Positions 1 through 8,173 of a DNA stretch of 64,000 nt are shown piece by piece. Location of the stretch: contig NZ_WIJP01000005.1 in assembly GCF_009496155.1 (NCBI RefSeq), forward strand, positions 81,440-145,439, written 5' to 3'. This DNA is from Streptococcus mitis (GTDB taxonomy: Bacteria; Bacillota; Bacilli; Lactobacillales; Streptococcaceae). How positions within the stretch are numbered: position 1 is the first letter of the stretch; every line of letters begins with the position of its first letter. The notes under the pieces were generated by a model that was not told the DNA's origin, did no database searches, and was given only the letters and a program-made list of their open reading frames with translations. Position numbers and translations under genes: made by a program.

Positions 1-732
1 GCTAATTTATACAATATTTTGCTTACTATTATCTCTAAAAAGGATACCTTGGGATATCAGTTACTTCGATGTATAGAGTGTATTATTTTCTATTTAAAAA
101 AGGGAATGTTAAGTTTTGAAACTGCTAGTTCCCTATTAAATCTTTTAAAAATTTCTAATCAGAATATTGATATTAACAATTTATCAATTAATGAAAAAAT
201 TTATAGTTTAGAGCAACTTCTAGTTACTCTCCCGTTCGACAATATAAAATTAAAAGGAAATAATACTCCAGATTTTATTATTAAATTTAGATGTGCCATT
301 GATTCTGAAAACGAGGCTGGTGAATACATTGAAAATTTATTACATTCTATTTTATTGTCTGCCCAATCAACTCTGGATTTTTCTTATAAACTTATAAAAA
401 AAGAGAAAGGCTCTTGGATTTTTACATTTATGATTTCATCTGCTTTTCTAGTTTATACTTTAAAACAAATACAACAGATGGTTGTTAATACTCAAATAAT
501 TTGTAAGAATCAGTTGCAAATTCGATTCACTGAATCCGTAGTAAATGACTATATTCAGAGGTTGGAACACAATCGTTCAATTGATCTAAATTCATCAGAA
601 TTAGTTCCGTTAAATCATGACTTAGAAAGTTTGACACAGCTAATCCGTAATACTGACTTGACTCCAATAGAAACCAATGAAGATATGCTTGGCAAAATTA
701 CAAATATTGATATATCTAAATTAAATACTTAA
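1..732 (+). CDS. Hypothetical protein, 5' end outside the window
   Basis: The reading frame is open to the left edge, so the true start is probably upstream. A TTG at 19 is possible but has no ribosome-binding site. The visible part is about 243 residues, AT-rich, and rich in Ile, Asn and Lys. One hydrophobic stretch near residue 140 (SWIFTFMISSAFLVY) could be a single membrane segment. I recognise no catalytic motif or family. It ends at a hairpin shared with the convergent aminotransferase gene. Low GC and the neighbouring recombinase suggest horizontally acquired DNA. Confidence 0.6.
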   Translation, partial: ANLYNILLTIISKKDTLGYQLLRCIECIIFYLKKGMLSFETASSLLNLLKISNQNIDINNLSINEKIYSLEQLLVTLPFDNIKLKGNNTPDFIIKFRCAIDSENEAGEYIENLLHSILLSAQSTLDFSYKLIKKEKGSWIFTFMISSAFLVYTLKQIQQMVVNTQIICKNQLQIRFTESVVNDYIQRLEHNRSIDLNSSELVPLNHDLESLTQLIRNTDLTPIETNEDMLGKITNIDISKLNT

Positions 733-735
733 CAC

Positions 736-777
736 AATAAAATCATAAAGTAAGGGAGTGAACTTTATGATTTTATT
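736..777. terminator. Bidirectional terminator
   Basis: A 16-base perfect inverted repeat (736-751 with 762-777) is flanked by A and T runs, so it can terminate both the unknown gene on the plus strand and the convergent aminotransferase gene. Confidence 0.75.
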
Positions 778-792
778 TTATCTAGAAAGTAG

Positions 793-1920
793 TTATTGAT
801 AATAGTTTATCAATTTATTAAAAGCTAAATGTAGAATACTAAAATCATTTAATAAATTAACTCTAAAACTATAACTATGTTCGTAATTTTTTAAATAAGA
901 ATTCATTGGAATTGTAAAAACATTACAGTTCTTTAAAATCTCTAAAGCAAGGACTGATGAGTCGGCTAAACAATTTTTATTTTTAATGTCTATATGCGCA
1001 ATTCCCCAATATCCTTGATTGCAAGGCTCCATTTGAATACACGTTCCTTGTAAGTAAGATGAGAGCATTTGAAAATTACTTCTAGCAGTTTGCAAATGAG
1101 TTTTTACAAGTACATCAATTACCTCACCATTATCTAGATAGCCTTTAAGCATATTCAATGACCCTATGGAAAATGGACTTGCAGAATAATTAAAAATTCG
1201 TTCCATTTCATTTAGCAACTCTTTCCTTTTTGTCAAAAAAATTGCAGATTTAACTCCATTTAAATATGCTTTTTTTGATATAGATTCAATAATAATTAGA
1301 TTGCTAAAAGATTTATATTTTTGATGTTTCTTAAATGGAGAAACAAAATTATTATTCCAGACTAAATTACCATAAACACTATCAATAATCACAAAAATTT
1401 TTTCTATTTCGCACCACTCTAAAAAATCAGTGTCTGCAATTGAGATTGATTCGCAGAATAACGGATCTGTAAAAATAACTATATCAATACTTTTATTTTT
1501 ACAATCTTGCTTTATCTGGTTTATATTTAGAAATTGTTCAGAAAAAACAGTATATCCATTCTCCAAGTAAATATTTAAATATGAGTAGTAACACGGTGCA
1601 ATGAGTAGGACATTTTGTAATCCTAATTTTTTTAAAACATAACTTAATAAGAAGCTTCCAACAGTTGCACTAGGGAAAATACTCACGTCAACACTATTAT
1701 TTAACAGTTGTTTTATAGTTTTTTTAAAGTCAAATAATTCATCGGGATATCTATAGTTAATATAATCTGTTGCTTTTAATGAATCTTGAATCTCAACGAT
1801 TACTTTTTCATAATTTACATCAAAAACTTCAATATTCCAACTAGAAACAAGAAGTGTTTCTTGGTTAATGTGCTTTTCTAAATATGAAATATCATTAATT
1901 TTTTCTTGTTTACTGAACAT
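793..1920 (-). CDS. PLP-dependent aminotransferase-like protein (fold type I)
   Basis: The 375-residue protein resembles class I/II aminotransferases. It has a probable PLP-contacting Asp-Tyr pair (DSVYGN, about residue 180), a Schiff-base lysine candidate in SISKKAY (about 214-220) and a C-terminal Arg (FRVNLL) where the family binds substrate carboxylate. The glycine-rich PLP-phosphate segment is only weakly recognisable (SATVGSFLL). It is very AT-rich, unlike the core genes to its right. It diverges from the recombinase gene across a short region holding an inverted repeat, and converges on an unknown gene. The substrate cannot be told from the sequence; a specialised amino-acid or peptide-modifying role is possible. 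Confidence 0.7.
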   Translation of the reverse strand: MFSKQEKINDISYLEKHINQETLLVSSWNIEVFDVNYEKVIVEIQDSLKATDYINYRYPDELFDFKKTIKQLLNNSVDVSIFPSATVGSFLLSYVLKKLGLQNVLLIAPCYYSYLNIYLENGYTVFSEQFLNINQIKQDCKNKSIDIVIFTDPLFCESISIADTDFLEWCEIEKIFVIIDSVYGNLVWNNNFVSPFKKHQKYKSFSNLIIIESISKKAYLNGVKSAIFLTKRKELLNEMERIFNYSASPFSIGSLNMLKGYLDNGEVIDVLVKTHLQTARSNFQMLSSYLQGTCIQMEPCNQGYWGIAHIDIKNKNCLADSSVLALEILKNCNVFTIPMNSYLKNYEHSYSFRVNLLNDFSILHLAFNKLINYYQ

Positions 1921-1932
1921 GAGATTTCCTAC

Positions 1933-1951
1933 CGATAACTATTTATTATCG
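1933..1951. promoter_or_regulatory. Inverted repeat between divergent genes, candidate operator
   Basis: CGATAA and TTATCG are separated by seven bases, just upstream of the aminotransferase start. On the plus strand a TATAAT (1976-1981), 17 bases after a weak TATACA (1953-1958), serves the recombinase gene. The repeat could bind a regulator of both promoters; none is visible next to it. Confidence 0.4.
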
Positions 1952-2009
1952 CTATACAAAGCACTCAAATAGGTTTATAATAGCATGATTATTGATAAAG
2001 GAGATTTTT

Positions 2010-2906
2010 ATGGATTATAAACTTATTTCTACTTACTTAGATTATTGCAAAACTCATAAGCGTTTGAGTTCACACACAATTCGCGCTTATAAGAATGATC
2101 TTATGCAATTTTATAACTCAGACCATGATAATGTCGAATCCTATATAGAACAGTTGACACAATCTAACATAAAAACGAATACACTAAGAAGAAAAATTGC
2201 TTGTATGAAGGTGTTTTATAACTATCTAAAATACCAGAACATAATTGAAGAGAATCCCTTCAATCAATTGCGCTTTCAATTTAGAACTGAAAAAATATTA
2301 CCTAAAACGATTCCGCATGACATTCTGAAAAGCATTTTTATATATTTAGAACAGAAAGTAATTGTATCTAAAACTGATTATCAAAAACAACACGCTGAAA
2401 GAAATCTACTGATTATTTCACTGTTACTTTCAACAGGCATCAGAATTTCTGAACTTTGCCACATTCATCTCAAAGATATTAATCTTTCCAATAAGACACT
2501 CCATATTATAGGAAAAGGTAAGAAAGAGCGTATCCTATTTTTAGGAGATCAAAAAACATTCAATTTATTAGAAACATATATAAATAAAACAAGAAATGAA
2601 TCCAATGATTTCTTGTTCCCAGGGAAACATTCACTTAAGCCATTGTCAGAGCAAAGTGTACGTTTAGTTATAAAAAGAATCGTTGAACAAAATAACTTTT
2701 CTAGAACTATTACACCGCATATGTTTAGACATAGCTTTGCGACAATGCTTCTAGATAGTGATGTAGATATTCGATATATTCAACAAATTCTTGGACACAG
2801 TTCTATATCAATCACACAAATCTATACTCACGTATCTCATTCAAAACAAAAAGAAATACTTAGTTCTTTTAATCCTGTATCAGCGATTCATTCTGATAAA
2901 AAATGA
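2010..2906 (+). CDS. Tyrosine recombinase (XerC/XerD-like integrase)
   Basis: The 298-residue protein starts at the ATG at 2010, which has AAAGGAG seven bases upstream; an in-frame TTG at 1992 has none. It has an N-terminal SAM-like core-binding domain (about 1-95) and a catalytic domain with the full family set: Arg in STGIRISEL, Lys in GKGKKERIL, HMFRH, LGHSS and the nucleophile Tyr in TQIYTHVS. It strand-exchanges DNA at specific sites. It is shorter than streptococcal XerS (about 356 residues), so it is probably not the chromosome-dimer enzyme. The AT-rich setting suggests it belongs to a resident or decayed mobile block. No matching att pair is evident in the window. Confidence 0.88.
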   Translation: MDYKLISTYLDYCKTHKRLSSHTIRAYKNDLMQFYNSDHDNVESYIEQLTQSNIKTNTLRRKIACMKVFYNYLKYQNIIEENPFNQLRFQFRTEKILPKTIPHDILKSIFIYLEQKVIVSKTDYQKQHAERNLLIISLLLSTGIRISELCHIHLKDINLSNKTLHIIGKGKKERILFLGDQKTFNLLETYINKTRNESNDFLFPGKHSLKPLSEQSVRLVIKRIVEQNNFSRTITPHMFRHSFATMLLDSDVDIRYIQQILGHSSISITQIYTHVSHSKQKEILSSFNPVSAIHSDKK

Positions 2907-2971
2907 ACACTCATTAAACACACTTATTTCATATATTTATAATTGTTTTACTATATTCTAATAAGCATTGA

Positions 2972-3082
2972 TAGTATAGTAGATTGAAACAAAATATGCA
3001 CAAATATATTAGAGGGCGAATTAATTTCTAGAAATGTTTTAGCAACCGTAGTGTACTATTGTAGATTCAATCTGTTTCATAT
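2972..3082. repeat. RUP-like small repeat (about 107-110 bp)
   Basis: Two inverted ends, AGATTGAAAC near 2981 and the complement of AGATTGAATC near 3062-3075, each lead into a similar ATAnnnCAC stretch. The length matches the roughly 107 bp RUP elements of pneumococci, which are mobilised by IS630-type transposase. There is no coding capacity. The remaining bases of 2907-3187 contain only the ribosome-binding site of the next gene and AT-rich spacer. Confidence 0.5.
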
Positions 3083-3187
3083 CCCAACTTTAAAAACTTT
3101 TAGAGTAACAAATGAAGTATTTGATAAAAAGGAGTATAATATCTTTAAAACGGATTACATGTATATCGATAAGGAGGGCAACTCTTT

Positions 3188-4735
3188 ATGCTGAGAAAAT
3201 TTGTTAGTAAGAAGCACCTCGTACTTTACTTCTTTTCTATTGCCATTACTTGGCTGGAAGCAATTATCACACCAGCCCTTGTTCAGAATATTGTTGCTAG
3301 TTTTACCAATCAAGAACTAGGACTTCTTTGGAAAGTATTGATTCTAGGAATCCTTGGTAATCTCATCCTCTTACTAGGCTTGGCTGGGAAACGCTATTAC
3401 TACGATCGTTTGATTACTGATTTCAAATATGGAATCAAGAGTACTATTTTCAAGCGATTTTTAAACAGTTATGAGATTGATGAAAAAGATATCTTGTCCG
3501 ACCTAGAAAACGACGTCAAGCAACTAGAAGAAAGCTATATTGAGCCAACGGTCATCATCATTTCTTCTCTTGGCTTCACAACTGTGTCCATTCTCTATGC
3601 CCTTTGGACCAATTTTTACCTGGGCTTGATTTTCATTCTCTTCTACTCCTTTCCAGTCCTCTGCAGTGCTATCGGATCAAAGCGTTTGAACTCACTTTCT
3701 GAAAAGCGGTCAACTGTTAACCAAATCTACTTAGCAAGCTTGACAAATTTTATTGGCGGTAGTCAACAAATTCGCCATTATCAGGGGCAAGACTACTTTT
3801 TTGCTCGCTACCAAAAACAATTACAAACCAGTCTAGATGCCGAAATCAACTATGAAAAACAGCGAACCTTAAACAGTCTCTTGATCAATAGCATCGATGC
3901 CTTTTGTTCTGTTACACCAATCGTCATTGGTGGCTTTATGACCTACTATAATTATTTAAATGCGGCTAGTTTTGTAGCCATCTATCTGGTTTCCCATAAT
4001 ATCGGCTATCAATTTCAAGAGCTAGCCTACTTTACCAACACCCGAAAAGCAACTCGAAGTCTTCTTAACAAATACCAAAAACTTTTAGGTCAGTCTGACT
4101 CCATCTCGCCTAGAAGTATAGGAAACATTTTCCCTATCCAACTTGACACCATCTCCCTTGAAAAAGAGGGGAATATCCTCTTATCTCCTATTTCCATGCA
4201 CATCAAGCAAGGAGAAAAAATTGCCATTATCGGGGAAAGTGGCTCTGGTAAGACAACTCTACTCAATATCATCCATGGAGAAGAGATACCGACAAGTGGA
4301 CAGATTAGCTTTGCTGGTCAAAACCTGTCACGTCAAGAAATCACAAGTCTTAGTTCCTATATCCTCCAAGATAGTCATTACTTTGACACACTCTCTCTGG
4401 AAGACAATATCCTTCTAGGACTGGATAAAAAGGAGGATAGGCTAAATCATATCCTCAAGACAACTGGTTTAGAACATTTGAAAAATCGAACACTCAGCAA
4501 TGACAGCCTATCTGGTGGCGAGAAACAACGCCTAGAAATCGCTCGCGCCCTCTACCACGATAGTCAACTCATCTTAGCAGATGAGATTAAGGCCAATCTT
4601 GACTTGGAAAATAGCAGAAAGATTAGTGACTTGCTCTTCTCCCTACCTCAAACAGTTATTGAAGTCATTCACCACTACACAGAAGAAGACTTAAAACACT
4701 ATAACCAAGTCATTCACTTAAGCAAAGAAAAGTAA
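3188..4735 (+). CDS. ABC exporter half-transporter (permease fused to ATPase)
   Basis: The 515-residue protein has about six membrane segments in residues 1-290, followed by a nucleotide-binding domain: Walker A GESGSGKTT (about 348), signature LSGGEKQRLEIARAL (about 440), Walker B LILADEIKANLD (about 458) with the catalytic Glu present, and a His-loop VIHHY. The DEIKANLD stretch departs from the usual DEPTSALD. A good ribosome-binding site (AAGGAGGG) precedes the start. It stands alone, so it probably homodimerises. Such single-gene exporters often move peptides or drugs; the substrate is unknown. Confidence 0.85.
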   Translation: MLRKFVSKKHLVLYFFSIAITWLEAIITPALVQNIVASFTNQELGLLWKVLILGILGNLILLLGLAGKRYYYDRLITDFKYGIKSTIFKRFLNSYEIDEKDILSDLENDVKQLEESYIEPTVIIISSLGFTTVSILYALWTNFYLGLIFILFYSFPVLCSAIGSKRLNSLSEKRSTVNQIYLASLTNFIGGSQQIRHYQGQDYFFARYQKQLQTSLDAEINYEKQRTLNSLLINSIDAFCSVTPIVIGGFMTYYNYLNAASFVAIYLVSHNIGYQFQELAYFTNTRKATRSLLNKYQKLLGQSDSISPRSIGNIFPIQLDTISLEKEGNILLSPISMHIKQGEKIAIIGESGSGKTTLLNIIHGEEIPTSGQISFAGQNLSRQEITSLSSYILQDSHYFDTLSLEDNILLGLDKKEDRLNHILKTTGLEHLKNRTLSNDSLSGGEKQRLEIARALYHDSQLILADEIKANLDLENSRKISDLLFSLPQTVIEVIHHYTEEDLKHYNQVIHLSKEK

Positions 4736-4756
4736 TAGTCTATATCATACGATTTT

Positions 4757-4788
4757 AAAAAGCAAGGAACCCGAATTCCTTGCTTTTT
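4757..4788 (+). terminator. Rho-independent terminator of the ABC exporter gene
   Basis: A 13-base perfect stem (4757-4769 with 4776-4788) with a six-base loop ends in a T run. Confidence 0.85.
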
Positions 4789-4789
4789 A

Positions 4790-4938
4790 ACTCAATGAAA
4801 ATCAAAGAGCAAACTAGAAAACTAGCCGCAGATTGCTCAAAACATGGTTTTGAGGTTGTAGATAAGACTGACGAAGTCAGTCACATATATACGGCAAGGC
4901 GACGTTGACGCGGTTTGAAGAGATTTTCGAAGAATATT
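4790..4938. repeat. BOX element, full-length type
   Basis: About 148 bp matching the pneumococcal BOX repeat. It begins CTCAATGAAAATCAAAGAGC, has a central GACTGACGAAGTCAGTC hairpin, carries the ACGGCAAGGCGACG core used in BOX-PCR typing, and ends TTTGAAGAGATTTTCGAAGA. Its right end runs into the stop codon of the lrgB-like gene. Confidence 0.9.
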
Positions 4939-5632
4939 AACTCAATATCAAACTAGCTACAATAGGGCTGACAAAGACATAGAGAATACCTGTGACACCG
5001 ATAGCCAAACCACCCATGGCTCCTGCTACAGAGCCGTATCGGAAGGCTGTCCCTGTTCCAACTGCGTGACCTGTTCCACCGAGGGAAAGACCAACAGCTA
5101 CTGGGTCGTCAATTTTCAACCACTTCAAAAGGGTTGGGCCAATCACACTGGTTAAAATTCCAGTTGCCACAACAACGACCAAGGTCACAGTCGTCAAACC
5201 TTGCAATTTTTCTGTGATTCCCACTGCCATAGCGGTTGTTACTGACTTAGGAAAGAGAGAAATAGCTAGGAAAAAGTCCATGCCAAAAATCTTAGCCACA
5301 AGTGCTGTGAAAGAGGTATTGACCACTACTGCTAAGAGACTACCAAAGAGAATACTCCGAGCATGGTGCTTCATCAAGTGAAAACTCTTATAAAGCGGAA
5401 TCCCCAGAGCAACAGTCGATGGGACAATCAAGTTGTTCAGATAAACCCCACCTTGGTAGTAATATTGATAAGAAATACCCGTCACCTTTAGAAAGATGAT
5501 AATGAAAACAGCTGACAAAAGCAAGGGCGTTGTCAATGGATGGGGAAAACGTCTGTAAATCAGCATTCCCACTAGATAGGCTAATATAGACAGGGCAAGC
5601 CCAAACAGGGGATTGGAAACAAATTCACTCAT
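4937..5632 (-). CDS. lrgB: LrgB/CidB family membrane protein
   Basis: The 231-residue, very hydrophobic protein has about seven membrane segments. It shows the family features NNLIVPSTVALGIPLYK, a FPKSVTTAMAVGI stretch and the glycine-rich GLSLGGTGHAVGTGTAFR segment. LrgB/CidB proteins act with LrgA/CidA in the membrane to modulate murein hydrolase export and autolysis, or carry small metabolites such as pyruvate. The start codon overlaps the lrgA stop by four bases, so the two are translationally coupled. The stop codon coincides with the end of a BOX repeat. Confidence 0.88.
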   Translation of the reverse strand: MSEFVSNPLFGLALSILAYLVGMLIYRRFPHPLTTPLLLSAVFIIIFLKVTGISYQYYYQGGVYLNNLIVPSTVALGIPLYKSFHLMKHHARSILFGSLLAVVVNTSFTALVAKIFGMDFFLAISLFPKSVTTAMAVGITEKLQGLTTVTLVVVVATGILTSVIGPTLLKWLKIDDPVAVGLSLGGTGHAVGTGTAFRYGSVAGAMGGLAIGVTGILYVFVSPIVASLILS

Positions 5633-6003
5633 TTTGCATCTCCTTTCTCATAATCTCCCTCAAACCGTCGTTTGATGAACTGAACTACCAAGGCTATGAG
5701 GATAATATTGATGACTGCTGCAAAAAAGATAATCAAAACAATTGGCAAAAGATAGGGAGCAATCACATCAAACTTCTCCATGATTCCCACTGCTGGCGGC
5801 AAAAAGAGAATGGTCATATTGGCCAGCAAGAAATTCCCAACCATGTTGACATGTCTGGTTCTCAGCCACTTGAACTGTAGGGCTAGAAAGAGAATGATTA
5901 AGCCGATAATACTGCCTGGGATGGGCAAATGAAAGAAACTGGAGATTCCCTCACCGATTAGAGAAATCACAAAGAGAATCATTAATTGAACATATAATTT
6001 CAT
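5629..6003 (-). CDS. lrgA: LrgA/CidA family holin-like protein
   Basis: The 124-residue protein has four predicted membrane segments, beginning MKLYVQLMILFVISLIGEG, with the conserved PGSIIGLIILF stretch. I chose the ATG at 6003 because GTGGAG lies upstream and the length then fits the family; the frame stays open further upstream to 6075 without a good site. It forms an operon with the lrgB partner. Family members are compared to phage holins and influence autolysis. No LytTR regulator is adjacent. The nearest regulator is the divergent MarR gene, whose link to this pair is unproven. Confidence 0.85.
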   Translation of the reverse strand: MKLYVQLMILFVISLIGEGISSFFHLPIPGSIIGLIILFLALQFKWLRTRHVNMVGNFLLANMTILFLPPAVGIMEKFDVIAPYLLPIVLIIFFAAVINIILIALVVQFIKRRFEGDYEKGDAK

Positions 6004-6167
6004 CCTAAACTCCACGAAATAGACTTCTGCATACCAGTTTACTCTTTTTTCAGAAAATTTCAAGGAAATGCACAAGAGATGATGAAAATTAGAGAGGAAA
6101 AGGGATACAGACAGTTAAAATTAGTGAAAATAGGCATGATTTAGGGTGAAAGATTCTACCATCCTTC

Positions 6168-6214
6168 TTGCCAGCATTCTTGAAAAGTAGTATAATTATT
6201 GCATGCGCAATCAT
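6168..6214 (+). promoter_or_regulatory. marR promoter with candidate operator
   Basis: TTGCCA (6168-6173), a 17-base spacer and TATAAT (6191-6196) form a near-consensus promoter. Just downstream, over the start point, lies TTGCATGCGCAATCAT (6199-6214), which contains the inverted halves TTGC and GCAA. The same box recurs at 6685-6700. A repressor bound here would block initiation, so MarR autorepression is inferred. Confidence 0.65.
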
Positions 6215-6284
6215 CTTGTGATACAGAGACTGTCCGTAAATGGACATTCTTCTATGTTATAACTCTAAAAAGAAAGGAGATACT

Positions 6285-6665
6285 ATGACCTATTTGGAAA
6301 AATGGTTTGATTTCAATCGGCGTCAGAAAGAAATTGAAAGTCTCTTGGAAGAGACTGTTGCTAATCAGAGTGAACAAAGTCTGACCTTGAAAGAGTTCTA
6401 CCTGCTCTACTATCTGGACTTGGCTCAAGAAAAATCTCTACGCCAGATTGACCTGCCAGATAAGCTTCATCTGAGCCCGAGCGCTGTTTCTCGGATGGTG
6501 GCTCGCTTGGAAGCTAAAAATTGCGGTCTGCTTAGTCGCAGGTGTTGTGATCAAGATCGACGCTCTAGCTTTATCTGCCTGACAAGTGATGGGCAAAAGA
6601 CACTGGCCACTCTACAAAAGGCTGTCGAAGAAAGCTTGGAAACTAGTTTGGATTTCTTGATTTAA
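6285..6665 (+). CDS. MarR family transcriptional regulator
   Basis: The 126-residue protein starts at the ATG at 6285 with AAAGGAG upstream; the in-frame ATG at 6240 lacks a site. It has a winged helix-turn-helix: LRQIDLPDKLHLSPSAVSRMVARLE as the recognition region (about 56-80) and a wing RRCCDQDRRSSFICLT. The adjacent cysteines in the wing (SRRCCDQD), plus another at NCGLL, are unusual and could sense oxidants; this is inference. Downstream genes encode a DUF4649 protein and thioredoxin, and both promoters share one box, so the three probably form a small regulon. Confidence 0.85.
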   Translation: MTYLEKWFDFNRRQKEIESLLEETVANQSEQSLTLKEFYLLYYLDLAQEKSLRQIDLPDKLHLSPSAVSRMVARLEAKNCGLLSRRCCDQDRRSSFICLTSDGQKTLATLQKAVEESLETSLDFLI

Positions 6666-6684
6666 GATGATTTTAGAAAAAAAG

Positions 6685-6734
6685 TTGCGTGCGCAATCAT
6701 TTTTCTTGACATTCTCTTTTACAAGGAGTAAAAT
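6685..6734 (+). promoter_or_regulatory. Promoter with second MarR-type box, upstream of DUF4649/trx
   Basis: The box TTGCGTGCGCAATCAT (6685-6700) is one base different from the box at the marR promoter. It is followed by TTGACA (6706-6711), a 17-base spacer and TAAAAT (6729-6734), a strong promoter. The box lies upstream of the -35 here but downstream of the -10 at marR, so the same protein could act differently at the two sites. Confidence 0.65.
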
Positions 6735-6765
6735 AAAATCATCATCAAACAAAGGAGTTTTAAAC

Positions 6766-6987
6766 ATGATTGAAATTACCTATCTAGATGCCAGCAAGAA
6801 CGAAAGAACTGTAACCTTCGAATCTTATGAAGACTTTGATCGTTCGCAACAAGCTTGCCTTATCGGCGTCGCAGACTACTACCCTGTCCAAAAATTAACT
6901 TACAACGGTCATGATTTGGACTACCATGGGACTTACGAAGATGTCTTCTTCTATCTCATGAAACAAGATTTAAGCCAATATAACTAA
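6766..6987 (+). CDS. DUF4649 family small protein
   Basis: The 73-residue protein starts at the ATG at 6766 with AAAGGAG upstream. It is acidic and rich in Tyr and Asp (MIEITYLDASKNERTVTF at the N-terminus), with no membrane segment or signal peptide. It matches the short DUF4649 proteins found next to thioredoxin in streptococci; the function is unknown. It lies 16 bases before trxA and shares its promoter, which suggests a link to thiol metabolism. Confidence 0.75.
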   Translation: MIEITYLDASKNERTVTFESYEDFDRSQQACLIGVADYYPVQKLTYNGHDLDYHGTYEDVFFYLMKQDLSQYN

Positions 6988-7003
6988 AAAAAGGAGAAAT
7001 ACA

Positions 7004-7318
7004 ATGGCAAAAGCAATTACAGATGCAACATTCGAACAAGAAACAAAAGACGGTTTGGTCTTGGTAGACTTCTGGGCAACTTGGTGTGGTCCATGTCGTA
7101 TGCAAGGTCCAATCTTGGATAAATTATCTGAAGAACTTTCAGAAGATGTCTTGAAAATCGTAAAAATGGACGTTGATGAAAATCCAAACACAGCTCGTGC
7201 TTTTGGAATCATGTCTATCCCAACCCTTCTCTTCAAAAAAGACGGCCAAGTGGTCAAACAAGTTGCTGGTGTTCACACAGCAGAACAAATCAAGGCCATC
7301 GTTTCTGAATTGAGCTAA
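7004..7318 (+). CDS. trxA: Thioredoxin
   Basis: The 104-residue protein has the classical active site FWATWCGPCRMQ (Cys about 31 and 34), the cis-proline segment SIPTLLFKKDG and usual thioredoxin length. It reduces cytoplasmic protein disulfides with electrons from thioredoxin reductase. AAGGAG precedes the start. It is second in a two-gene unit behind the DUF4649 gene and is likely subject to the MarR-type box at 6685. Confidence 0.95.
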   Translation: MAKAITDATFEQETKDGLVLVDFWATWCGPCRMQGPILDKLSEELSEDVLKIVKMDVDENPNTARAFGIMSIPTLLFKKDGQVVKQVAGVHTAEQIKAIVSELS

Positions 7319-7325
7319 TCACACT

Positions 7326-7357
7326 AGAGACCAAGTACTTTCTTTGGTCTCTTTTTT
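7326..7357 (+). terminator. Terminator after trxA
   Basis: A nine-base stem AGAGACCAA/TTGGTCTCT is followed by a run of six T. Confidence 0.85.
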
Positions 7358-7365
7358 CTTGCCCT

Positions 7366-7482
7366 TTGCCATTTTTCAAAAAATATGCTAAACTGTAGGT
7401 AGAATATTACGATGTTTGGGACATGCCATCGCTAAAAAAAACCTTGACTTGGTATTTTTTAGCTCCCTCAAGGGAGCTTTTT
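7366..7482 (+). promoter_or_regulatory. queCDEF promoter and attenuator leader, possible preQ1 riboswitch
   Basis: The promoter is TTGCCA (7366-7371), a 17-base spacer and an extended -10 TGCTAAACT. The leader has a five-base stem CGATG/CATCG (7410-7414 with 7427-7431) with a 12-base loop, then an A-rich tail CTAAAAAAAACC. This is the compact hairpin plus A-rich tail layout of preQ1-I aptamers, although the loop does not match the consensus well. CCTTGA (7442-7447) can pair with TCAAGG (7468-7473), which would disrupt the terminator at 7461-7482. Ligand-dependent attenuation of queuosine genes is therefore inferred. Confidence 0.5.
7461..7482 (+). terminator. Intrinsic terminator in the que leader
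   Basis: An eight-base stem AGCTCCCT/AGGGAGCT with a CA loop is followed by five T. It lies 38 bases before queC, so it acts as an attenuator, not a gene end. Confidence 0.85.
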
Positions 7483-7519
7483 GCGTGCTCTGAACATTTC
7501 CCATTTCGGAAGGAGTACT

Positions 7520-8173
7520 ATGAAACGTCAATCAGCCTTGGTCGTCTTTAGTGGCGGTCAAGATTCTACAACTTGCCTCTTTTGGGCTAAAGAACACTAT
7601 GAAACGGTTGAAGCCGTCACCTTTGCCTACGGTCAACGCCACCATCTCGAAATTCAAGTCGCTAGAGAAATCGCTGAGGAACAGGGAATCCGTCATCATA
7701 TCCTAGATATGTCTCTGCTGGGACAAATCACTGAAAATGCCCTAACCTCTGATCTGGAAATTGAGCAAAAAGAGGGGGAGGTTCCCAATACCTTTGTTGA
7801 TGGTCGCAACCACCTCTTTCTATCCTTTGCGGCAGTTCTTGCCAAACAACGGGGCATGAAAGACATCGTGACAGGTGTCTGTGAAACAGATTTCTCAGGC
7901 TATCCTGACTGCCGTGATGTCTTTGTCAAATCCCTTAATGTTACTCTCAACCTTGCCATGGATTACGATTTTGTTATCCAAACGCCTCTCATGTGGCTAG
8001 ACAAGGCTGAAACTTGGGAATTAGCCGACCAACTCGGTGCCTTTGACTATGTTCGTGAAAAGACTTTAACCTGCTACAACGGAATTATCGGAAGTGGCTG
8101 CGGAGATTGCCCAGCCTGCCATCTACGTCAACATGGTCTAGATGTTTATCTCTCACAGAAAGGAGAAGCATAA
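7520..8173 (+). CDS. queC: 7-cyano-7-deazaguanine synthase QueC
   Basis: The 217-residue protein converts 7-carboxy-7-deazaguanine to preQ0 using ATP and ammonia. It has the N-terminal PP-loop [12 protein letters not shown] and the C-terminal zinc site [19 protein letters not shown]. The ATG at 7520 has GGAAGGAG upstream. The stop overlaps the queD start by one base (TAATG). First gene of the queCDEF operon, behind an attenuator leader. Confidence 0.95.
   Translation: MKRQSALVVFSGGQDSTTCLFWAKEHYETVEAVTFAYGQRHHLEIQVAREIAEEQGIRHHILDMSLLGQITENALTSDLEIEQKEGEVPNTFVDGRNHLFLSFAAVLAKQRGMKDIVTGVCETDFSGYPDCRDVFVKSLNVTLNLAMDYDFVIQTPLMWLDKAETWELADQLGAFDYVREKTLTCYNGIIGSGCGDCPACHLRQHGLDVYLSQKGEA

Noticed and set aside
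6240..6284. Longer N-terminus for the MarR protein
   Set aside because: The ATG at 6285 has AAAGGAG at good spacing; the upstream ATG has none and the extra residues do not fit the family.
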